Shown here: positions 18,672-25,157 of the stretch, one piece after another
Layout of the letters: every line of letters begins with the position of its first letter
How positions within the stretch are numbered: the first letter of the stretch is position 1
Assembly (NCBI GenBank): GCA_005883955.1
Contig: VAXH01000078.1
Coordinates: 22,311-67,087, forward strand
Direction: 5' to 3'
DNA length: 44,777 nucleotides
Source of the DNA: Actinomycetota bacterium
GTDB taxonomy: Bacteria > Actinomycetota > Thermoleophilia > Gaiellales > Gaiellaceae
Notes under the pieces: generated by a model
What the model saw: only the letters and a program-made list of their open reading frames with translations
The model's database searches: none
Told to the model about the DNA's origin: nothing
Made by a program: the position numbers and the translations under genes

Positions 18672-19238
18672 CTAGGCGCGGGAGATGTAGCGCCGCTCGC
18701 GCGGGTCGACCTTGATCCGGTCGCCTGTGTTCACGAACAGCGGCACCTGCACTGTGGCGCCGGTCACGAGCGTCGCCGGCTTCGTCACGTTCGACACCGT
18801 GTCGCCGCGGACGCCCGGCTCGGTCTCGGAGACGGCGAGCTCGACTGAGGCCGGCAGCTGGACGCCGGCCGGCTGGCCGTCGACCATCAGCATCTGGACG
18901 GACGATGAAGCCTCCATGAACTCGATCGCGTCGGCGACGGACTCCCGCGGAAGGACGGTCTGTTCGTACGTCTCCTGGTCCATGAAGACGACCTCGTCGC
19001 CGGACTCGTAGAGGTACTGCATGTTCTTGACCTCGGTGTGCACGCGCGGGAACTTCTCGCCCGCGCGGAAGGTGCGGTCGACGACCGCGCCGGTATCGAG
19101 GTTCTTCACGCGCGTCCGCACGAAGGCGCCGCCCTTGCCCGGCTTGACGTGCTGGAACTCGACGATTCGCCAGACGCCGCCGTCGAGTTCGATATGCATT
19201 CCGTTGCGGAACTGATTGGTGCCGACGATCTCCGCCAT
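18672..19238 (-). CDS. efp: Translation elongation factor P
   Basis: Rescues ribosomes stalled on polyproline by binding near the E-site. 188 residues with the three OB-type domains of the family. The tip loop is KPGKGGAF (K35 at the tip). Other family marks are MQYLYESGDEVVFMDQETYE and the C-terminal TGDRIKVDPRERRYISR. ATG at 19238 shares its base with the upstream stop (TGATG); a longer frame to 19574 overlaps the peptidase and was rejected. Pro-rich proteins at 32.6-33.8 kb of this window would be natural clients. Confidence 0.97.
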   Translation of the reverse strand: MAEIVGTNQFRNGMHIELDGGVWRIVEFQHVKPGKGGAFVRTRVKNLDTGAVVDRTFRAGEKFPRVHTEVKNMQYLYESGDEVVFMDQETYEQTVLPRESVADAIEFMEASSSVQMLMVDGQPAGVQLPASVELAVSETEPGVRGDTVSNVTKPATLVTGATVQVPLFVNTGDRIKVDPRERRYISRA

Positions 19239-20275
19239 CAGCTCACCGTCACGAGCTCTTTCGGGAAGCTCGTGAGCACCTCCGGCTCGCCGTCTGTGAC
19301 GATGACGAGATCCTCGATCCGGATCCCGCCGGTGCCTTCGAGGTAGATCCCCGGCTCGATCGTGAGAACGTTGTTGGCTACGAGCGTGTCCTTGGATATC
19401 GGGGCCACGTGCGGTGCCTCGTGCACGTCGATCCCGACCCCGTGGCCGAGCCCATGGCCGAACTTCTCCCCGAAGCCGGCCGCGGTGATCACGTCGCGCG
19501 CGGCCGCGTCGGTCTGCTTCGCCTCGACCCCGGGGCGCGCCGCGTCGAGGCCTTTGAGCTGCGCCTCCAAGCACACGTCGTAGGCGCGCTGCAGCTCCTC
19601 CGGAAGCTCTCCGGTCGCGAAGGTCCGGGTGCAGTCCGAGCAGTACCCGTCGAGTACCGCGCCTGCGTCGACCACGATCGTCGTTCCCGGCTCGATCACG
19701 CGGTCGCCGCTGTCGGCGTGCGGCCGGGCGCCGTTCGCGCCGGCTGCGACGATCGTGTCGAACGCCTCCTCCTCGGCTCCGAGCTCGTGGAAGATCTGAA
19801 AGATTTGCCAGGCAAGCTCGCGCTCGGTGCGGCCGACGAACCGCTCCTCGGCGATCCGCTCATACGCCTGGTTGGTAATTGCAGCAGCCCGGCGGATCTT
19901 CTCCAGCTCGTCCTCGCCCTTGATTGCGCGCAGCCCCTCGACGAGGCCCTTCCGCGGGACGAGCTCGAGGCCCCCGTCGCGGAGCTGCTCGTAGTCCCAG
20001 TACGTGAGATGCGTGCTTTCGAAGCCGAACTTGCCCGACAGGAACTCGGCCATGTGGGCGATCGTCTCTCGCCGGGTCTCGACGAACTCGACATCGGGGA
20101 CTGTCCGGGCGGCGCCTGCGTAACGGAAATCGGTGAATAACCGGACGCGCTCCGGATCGACGATGACCGCGACGTTCGAGCTGACGAAGCCCGTCAGGTA
20201 GCGGACGTTCGCCGGGGTGGTGACGATCAGCGGCTCTTCGAGCTGTTCGGCCAGTTTTTGGGCGCGGGAGTTCAT
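19238..20275 (-). CDS. Xaa-Pro aminopeptidase, M24 family
   Basis: Metallopeptidase that removes the residue before proline. The N-terminal creatinase-like domain (1-~125; VRYLTGFVSSNVAVIV) is followed by the pita-bread domain with the metal ligands in TIVVDAGAVLDGYCSDCTRTF (two Asp), GHGLGHGVGIDVHEAPHV (His), TIEPGIYLEG (Glu) and GGIRIEDLVIV (Glu). 345 residues. It sits directly before efp, as in Bacillus (yqhT-efp). ATG at 20275 overlaps the aroQ stop (ATGA). Confidence 0.95.
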   Translation of the reverse strand: MNSRAQKLAEQLEEPLIVTTPANVRYLTGFVSSNVAVIVDPERVRLFTDFRYAGAARTVPDVEFVETRRETIAHMAEFLSGKFGFESTHLTYWDYEQLRDGGLELVPRKGLVEGLRAIKGEDELEKIRRAAAITNQAYERIAEERFVGRTERELAWQIFQIFHELGAEEEAFDTIVAAGANGARPHADSGDRVIEPGTTIVVDAGAVLDGYCSDCTRTFATGELPEELQRAYDVCLEAQLKGLDAARPGVEAKQTDAAARDVITAAGFGEKFGHGLGHGVGIDVHEAPHVAPISKDTLVANNVLTIEPGIYLEGTGGIRIEDLVIVTDGEPEVLTSFPKELVTVS

Positions 20276-20700
20276 TCGTTCTTCGCAAGATATGCGAGCG
20301 CCTCACGATAGCCCTCCGGTCCTTTGCCGATCACGCGCTTCGCGGCGAGGTCGGAAATGACCGACTTGCTGCGCCAGTCTTCGCGCTGGTCGATGTTCGA
20401 GAGATGGACTTCGACAATCGGCACCTCGAACAGCTCGAGCGCGTCGCGGATCGCGTAGCTGTAGTGCGTCCACGCCCCGGGGTTGACGACCACCCCGTCG
20501 GCCCAATCGAGCGCCTCGTGGCACCAGTCGACGTACTCGCCCTCGCTGTTCGTCTGGCGGCAGGTGACGTTCAGCTCCAGCTCCATCGCCCATTCGAAGA
20601 TGCGTGATTCGAGCTCGCGGATGTTGAGGCCGCCGTAGACCTCCGGGTTCCGCCGGCCGACGACGTCGAGGTTGACTCCGTTGAGGACGGTCACTCGCAT
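20272..20700 (-). CDS. aroQ: Type II 3-dehydroquinate dehydratase
   Basis: Third step of the shikimate pathway. 142 residues, the normal size for the dodecameric type II enzyme. It opens VTVLNGVNLDVVGRRNPEVYG with the catalytic Tyr and Arg, followed by RQTNSEGEYVDWCHEA, the VVVNPGAWTHYSYAIRDAL loop and EVHLSNIDQREDWRSKSVIS with the catalytic His. ATG at 20700. It heads an aroQ-M24-efp unit; a TAGGGT box is 6 nt upstream, and 120 nt separate it from aroKB. Confidence 0.96.
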   Translation of the reverse strand: MRVTVLNGVNLDVVGRRNPEVYGGLNIRELESRIFEWAMELELNVTCRQTNSEGEYVDWCHEALDWADGVVVNPGAWTHYSYAIRDALELFEVPIVEVHLSNIDQREDWRSKSVISDLAAKRVIGKGPEGYREALAYLAKNE

Positions 20701-20706
20701 GCCTGG

Positions 20707-20712
20707 ACCCTA
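20707..20712 (-). promoter_or_regulatory. Putative -10 box TAGGGT for aroQ
   Basis: TANNNT hexamer ending 6 nt before the aroQ ATG, within an AT-richer stretch (TTTCTCTTTAGGGT). No convincing -35. Confidence 0.35.
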
Positions 20713-20820
20713 AAGAGAAATCGCTGAGAAAGACTCACGGACGCACGTTGCCACCCGGGAAAAGACGGAGGCCCGAACAAAGCCCGCACGTCCTCCCGGT
20801 CGGCGTCGGAGGCGAGCGCC

Positions 20821-22155
20821 TCAGTCGGCAATCAGCTCGTCGAGCGCCCCGCGGACGTCGGTCTCGGCCACGTTCGCCGTGAACCCGCCATCGTCTCCGA
20901 GCAAGACGAGCGTCAACTCGTCGCCGGTCGATTTCTTGTCGCGCTTCAGTGCCTCCCAGGCACGCTCTCGACCGACGTTGACCGGCTCGGGCGCGAGCAC
21001 CTCTTCCACCGCCTCAGTCGACCTGCCGGACAGCCGCAGCGCCGCCAGCAGCCCGAGCCCAACCGCGCGGCCGTGCGTGACGGTCTCGTAACCCGCCGCG
21101 GCTTCGAGGGCGTGCGCGAACGTGTGGCCGAGGTTGAGCGCCTGCCTCGGGCCGCGGTCATAAGGGTCGCGCAGGCAGAGTGCGGCTTTGAAGGCCGCGC
21201 AGCGCCGGACGAGGTCGGCGTCGGGAAGCTCCCAGAGAGGCTCGCCGGCGAGCAGGCCCGTCTTGACGACCTCCGCGAGCCCTTCGCGGCGCTGTTCCTC
21301 GGGCAGCGTCCGAAGGAGCGTAGGGTCGATAACCGTTCGGACCGGCCAGTGGAAGGCGCCGACCAAGTTCTTGCCCTCGGGAAGGTTGATTGCCGTCTTG
21401 CCGCCGATCGCCGCGTCGACCTGGCCGACGAGCGTCGTCGGCACCGCGATCCAGTCGATCCCGCGGAGGTAGGTCGCCGCGACGAAGCCGGCGACGTCGG
21501 TCGTGCAGCCGCCGCCGAAGGCGACAAGGGTTCCGCCGCGATCGAGCTGAAGCCCACGCCAGAGTCGTTCGGCGGTCGCGACGGTCTTCGCCTCCTCGCC
21601 GGCCGGCACCGTCAGCACTCGCGCCTCAACAGGCGGCCGGTGGAGCTCGAGCACCCGTTCGTCGGCGACGAGCTCGGCCGGGCCGGGTCCCGGGACGAGA
21701 TCCGTGGGCATCGCCGCGACGGTCACGCCTCCGGCGGCCAAGACGACGCCGTCCGCGTCGCGCGCCCGGCCGTCGGCGACCTCGTCGTACAGCGGCTGCC
21801 GCCGGGCGTAGAGCTCCCGGAAATCTGCCTCGTCCTGCGCGAGCGGCCGGTCGCTGCCCCTCACGCGCTGCCACGCTGTCTCGAGCTCGATCTCGACCAG
21901 CACCGTGGTCGCCTGCGCCCGTAACGCCTCCCGGATCGCCGGGATCTCGACGGCGCCGCCGCCGAGGGCGATCACACCCGGAGGCATCATCAACGCCTCG
22001 AGCACGACCCGCTCCTCGACCTCGCGGAAGATCCCTCGCTCGAACAACTCCGGAATCGATCCCTCGCGCGACTCGATCCGCGCGTCAACGTCGACGAAGG
22101 GCCGGTGCAGCCGCGCCGCAACTTCCTGGCCGAGCGTCGACTTGCCGGCGCCCAT
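20821..22155 (-). CDS. aroKB: Bifunctional shikimate kinase / 3-dehydroquinate synthase (AroKB)
   Basis: Residues 1-~150 are shikimate kinase: P-loop GAGKSTLG, FVDVDARIE, FREVEERVVLEAL, ALGGGAVE and the lid DRPLAQD. Residues ~155-444 are 3-dehydroquinate synthase: VPAGEEAKTV, LVAFGGGCTTDVAGF, AVPTTLVGQVDAAIGGKTAIN, LNLGHTFAHALE, RDKKSTG. The fused enzyme carries pathway steps 2 and 5. ATG at 22155 is the first conventional start but cuts the first kinase strand; the frame continues upstream as HVALIGF and holds no ATG, GTG or TTG. CTG at 22167, 9 nt after GGGAGA, or GTC at 22173 may be the true start. aroC ends at 22182. Confidence 0.93.
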   Translation of the reverse strand: MGAGKSTLGQEVAARLHRPFVDVDARIESREGSIPELFERGIFREVEERVVLEALMMPPGVIALGGGAVEIPAIREALRAQATTVLVEIELETAWQRVRGSDRPLAQDEADFRELYARRQPLYDEVADGRARDADGVVLAAGGVTVAAMPTDLVPGPGPAELVADERVLELHRPPVEARVLTVPAGEEAKTVATAERLWRGLQLDRGGTLVAFGGGCTTDVAGFVAATYLRGIDWIAVPTTLVGQVDAAIGGKTAINLPEGKNLVGAFHWPVRTVIDPTLLRTLPEEQRREGLAEVVKTGLLAGEPLWELPDADLVRRCAAFKAALCLRDPYDRGPRQALNLGHTFAHALEAAAGYETVTHGRAVGLGLLAALRLSGRSTEAVEEVLAPEPVNVGRERAWEALKRDKKSTGDELTLVLLGDDGGFTANVAETDVRGALDELIAD

Positions 22156-22181
22156 GAAGCCGATCAGCGCGACGTGTCTCC

Positions 22182-23264
22182 CTAGCGCGGCTGCCAGTCG
22201 ATCCGCTCCAGGTACGCCTTGTGCGCCGAGACGAAGTCGCCCAGGGCGTCGCCCCCGAACTTCTCGCGCGCGGCTCTGGCCAGCTCGAACGCGACCGCCG
22301 CCTCGGCGACGACCGCCAAAGCCTCGACGGCCGAGACGTCGCTCCGCTCGACGAGCGCCTCGCCGGGCTCGCCGGTCTGCAGGTCGACCGAGGCGAGCGG
22401 CTGCATCAGCGTCGGCAGCGGTTTCATCGCGGCGCGAACGACGATCTCCTCGCCGTTCGAGACGCCGCCCTCGATGCCGCCCGCGCGGTTGCTCGTCCGG
22501 TGCAACCCGCGCTCGTCGCGGACGATCTCGTCATGCGCCTCGGAGCCGCGCAGGCCGGCGAGCTCGAACCCTGCGCCGACCTCGACGCCCTTGACGGCCT
22601 GGATCCCCATCAACGAGGCGGCCAGGCGCGCGTCGAGCCGCTCTTCTTTCGTCGCGTAGGACCCGAGCCCCGGCGGGACGCCGCGCGCCCGCACCTCGAC
22701 GACGCCGCCGAGGGTGTCTCGCTCCGCCCGCGCCTCGTCGACCTCGCTTTCGTCGGCACCCGCGTCGGCGCGCGCCTCGGCGCCGACGGCGATGCCGATC
22801 TCTGCGAGCAGCGCCTTCGCAGCCGCGCCCGCCGCGACCGCGACGGCCGTCTGCCGGGCGCTCGCGCGCTCGAGCGCGTCGCGAACGTCCTCGAGGCCGA
22901 ACTTCTGCGCGCCGGCGAGGTCAGCGTGGCCCGGCCGCGGAAGCGTCACCGGCTTCGTCCCCTTACCCTCGGGTTCGCCCGCGGGTGGCCATGGACTCAT
23001 CCCCCAGGCCCAGTTCTTGTGATCGCGGTTGCGGACGACGAGCGCGAGCGGCGTCCCGAGCGTCCGCCCGTGGCGCAGCCCGGCGAGCACCTCGACCTCG
23101 TCCTGCTCCAGCTGCTGGCGCGGACTGCGGCCGTAGCCCTGCTGCCGGCGGCGTAGGTCGGTGTCGATCGCGCCCTGGTCGAGGACGAGGCCGGCCGGCA
23201 GGCCGGCGAGAATCGCGACGAGAGCCGGACCATGCGACTCGCCCGCGGTTGTCAGCGTCAGCAT
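22182..23264 (-). CDS. aroC: Chorismate synthase
   Basis: Final step of the shikimate pathway, an FMN-dependent 1,4-elimination from EPSP. 360 residues. Family signatures: TAGESHGPALVAILAGLPAG at the N-terminus, RRRQQGYGRSPRQQ, RPGHADLAGAQKFG, ERASARQTA and SNRAGGIEGGVSNGE. The insert around residues 78-100 (DHKNWAWGM) is typical. ATG at 23264 shares its base with the aroE stop (TGATG). Middle member of the overlapping alaS-ruvX-mltG-aroE-aroC chain. Confidence 0.96.
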   Translation of the reverse strand: MLTLTTAGESHGPALVAILAGLPAGLVLDQGAIDTDLRRRQQGYGRSPRQQLEQDEVEVLAGLRHGRTLGTPLALVVRNRDHKNWAWGMSPWPPAGEPEGKGTKPVTLPRPGHADLAGAQKFGLEDVRDALERASARQTAVAVAAGAAAKALLAEIGIAVGAEARADAGADESEVDEARAERDTLGGVVEVRARGVPPGLGSYATKEERLDARLAASLMGIQAVKGVEVGAGFELAGLRGSEAHDEIVRDERGLHRTSNRAGGIEGGVSNGEEIVVRAAMKPLPTLMQPLASVDLQTGEPGEALVERSDVSAVEALAVVAEAAVAFELARAAREKFGGDALGDFVSAHKAYLERIDWQPR

Positions 23265-23962
23265 CAGGCGGAGCGTACTGCGGCCCGCATCACGTCCACC
23301 GGCGCCGGCGCGCCCGTCCAGAGCTCGAACGAGGCGGCTCCCTGGCGGACAAGCGCCTCGAGCCCGTCGATGACCTCGCAGCCCGCCGCCCGCGCCGCCG
23401 CGACGAGTGCGGTCGCGCGTCCGCCGGCGTCATAGGCGAGATCGACTACGGTCTGCCCCGCCCGCGGCTCGACGAGCAGCTCGCCTCGAACCGGCGTCGC
23501 GTTCACGATCAGGTCAGCGTCTGAAGCATCGGGCGGCCAATCTGCGTCTCGCGAGAACATCCGCACCTCGCCCGGCAGCGCAGGCAGCAGCGCCTTTGCA
23601 GCGCCGCCGGCGCCGATCAGGCAGACGCGCTCAGCTTCGATCCCCGCGACGACTGCCTTGTCCGTGTTGAAGCCGAGCACGCGGCCGCCCCGAAAGGCGA
23701 GCGTGTTCACGGCAGGCCCCTCCGGCTCGTCGCAGAGGTCGGCGGCTGCCTCTTTGTGAGGGGCAGTGACGTTCGCGCCCGCGAAGCCGAGGGCGACGAG
23801 GCCGCCGAAGGCCGCTTTCAACGCCTCCGGGGCCACCTCACACGCAACGTAAGCCCAGTCAAGACCGCGCGCCGCGAACGCAGCGTTCTGCATCCGGGGC
23901 GAGAGCGATCCGGCCACCGGCTGCCCGAGCAGCGCAACGAGCCGCGTCGAGCCGGAGATCAA
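23264..23962 (-). CDS. aroE: Shikimate dehydrogenase, compact
   Basis: NADPH-dependent reduction of 3-dehydroshikimate. SLSPRMQNAAF (usual SLSPxxHN, here Gln for His), GANVTAPHKEAA with the catalytic Lys, GFNTDKAVV with the catalytic Asp, then the Rossmann CLIGAGGAAKALLPAL and the C-terminal LVRQGAASFELWTG. At 232 residues it is shorter than the usual ~270. TTG at 23962 overlaps the mltG stop (TTGA). The core motifs are intact, so activity is expected. Confidence 0.92.
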   Translation of the reverse strand: MISGSTRLVALLGQPVAGSLSPRMQNAAFAARGLDWAYVACEVAPEALKAAFGGLVALGFAGANVTAPHKEAAADLCDEPEGPAVNTLAFRGGRVLGFNTDKAVVAGIEAERVCLIGAGGAAKALLPALPGEVRMFSRDADWPPDASDADLIVNATPVRGELLVEPRAGQTVVDLAYDAGGRATALVAAARAAGCEVIDGLEALVRQGAASFELWTGAPAPVDVMRAAVRSA

Positions 23963-24867
23963 CCGAAGCCGTGTGCGTTCTTGTAGTTGATGAAGGCCTG
24001 CTCGCTGGCAGTGAAGAAATGATGCACCTTGTCCGGCTTGCGGACGAAGTAGAGCCAGTCGCCGGCGACGGGATGCGCGGCCGCCTGGATCGATGCGAGC
24101 CCAGGATTCGCGATCGGCGTCGGCGGCAGCCCGACCCGTTTGCGGGTGTTGTATGGGTTGTTGGAGTTCAGCTGCGACTGCAACAGGGACTGCGTGCCTG
24201 GAACGTGGAATGCATAGCGCACGGTTGCATCGATGCCTAGGGCCATTCCCGCATGAAGGCGGTTGTAGATCACGCGCGCGATCTTCGGACGCTCCTCCGG
24301 CGCCACTGCCTCCTTTTCGACCATCGAGGCGATCGTCAAGACGTCGTAGGAGGTCAGGTTCTTCGAGCGCGCGTAGGCGAGGTTGATGGTGCTCCAGTTC
24401 CTGCGGAAGGCCCGAAGCTGGGCGCTCACGAGCTCGGCCGCGCCCGACCGTTCCGTGAACTGGTACGTGGCCGGGAAGAGGAAGCCCTCGAGCGGACGCC
24501 GTCCGAAGCCAGGAATCAGACGCCTGCGCGCCGAGGCGGTGAGGTAGGCCCGCTCGTTGAGACGCGGCGCGCGGCCGCGCTCGTGGACGGCGATCTCGGC
24601 GACACTCTTCACGCGCGCGGCCATCTGCAGGCGGGTGAAGCCTTCCGGAAAGACAATCCGGAACGGCTTCGGCGGTGCTGCGACCGTGGGCGTCTTCGTA
24701 CTTCCCCGGCCCCTGACGCTCGCGACCGCGAAGCCGAGACCGATCAATGCGGCCAGCAGCACGCCCAGCGCAACCAGCCGGCGTCGCATGACGACGGACC
24801 GCGGGGGCCGACGCCGCTCGGGGCGGCGCGGCTGGGGTGCAATTACTCCGCGCCTCTGCTCGACCAC
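23959..24867 (-). CDS. mltG: Endolytic murein transglycosylase MltG
   Basis: YceG-family membrane enzyme that cleaves nascent peptidoglycan and so ends glycan strands. A cationic cytoplasmic tail is followed by one membrane helix (VALGVLLAALIGLGFAVASV, ~residues 31-50), a LysM-like lead-in (PEGFTRLQMAARV) and the YceG domain with LEGFLFPATYQF, the catalytic-Glu segment ASMVEKEAV, IDATVRYAF and YNTRKRVGLPPTPIANPG. GTG at 24867 overlaps ruvX by 25 nt; ATG at 24789 (MRRRLVALG) is a possible later start. The ruvX/mltG/aroE order is common in Gram-positives. Confidence 0.94.
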   Translation of the reverse strand: MVEQRRGVIAPQPRRPERRRPPRSVVMRRRLVALGVLLAALIGLGFAVASVRGRGSTKTPTVAAPPKPFRIVFPEGFTRLQMAARVKSVAEIAVHERGRAPRLNERAYLTASARRRLIPGFGRRPLEGFLFPATYQFTERSGAAELVSAQLRAFRRNWSTINLAYARSKNLTSYDVLTIASMVEKEAVAPEERPKIARVIYNRLHAGMALGIDATVRYAFHVPGTQSLLQSQLNSNNPYNTRKRVGLPPTPIANPGLASIQAAAHPVAGDWLYFVRKPDKVHHFFTASEQAFINYKNAHGFG

Positions 24868-25157
24868 GCGAGATAGCTCGTCAACAGGTGTGCCGCGGCT
24901 CGGGCATCGGGCGGCAGGTTACGGCTTCCGGGATCCTGCTCGGCGAGGTCAGTCGTGAAGCGCTCGTCGAACCCCTCGACCGGCACGTCGATCGCGCGCC
25001 TGAGCGTGTCGCTGGCGATCAGCTCGACGAGCCGCTCGAGTCCGGCCGTCGTGCCGGCGCGCTCGATCACGCCGACCGGACGGGCAAGCGTTCCGGTCGG
25101 GTCCGAAACCGCGATGCCGGTCCGCGCCGAGCCGTAGTCGACCGCGACGATCTTCAC
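24843..25157 (-). CDS. ruvX: RuvX/YqgF nuclease homologue, internally shortened
   Basis: RNase H-like fold protein linked to pre-16S rRNA 5' processing or Holliday junction resolution. It opens IVAVDYGSARTGIAVSDP with the first catalytic Asp (D7), keeps FDERFTT (D64, E65) and a late Asp (D84). At 104 residues it is well short of the usual ~138: the central strand and loop that normally read IVGLPLNMDG are absent, so LASD-type helix and DERFTT are close together. It sits between alaS (GTGA overlap) and mltG, the standard location, so this is the true ruvX and not a stray fragment. Confidence 0.85.
   Translation of the reverse strand: MKIVAVDYGSARTGIAVSDPTGTLARPVGVIERAGTTAGLERLVELIASDTLRRAIDVPVEGFDERFTTDLAEQDPGSRNLPPDARAAAHLLTSYLAWSSRGAE

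Noticed and set aside
20767-20796. Intrinsic terminator after aroQ start region / aroKB stop
   Set aside because: GGAGG/CCTCC is only a 5-bp stem with a 20-nt loop; the GTCTTTT after it on the minus strand is suggestive but the hairpin is too weak.
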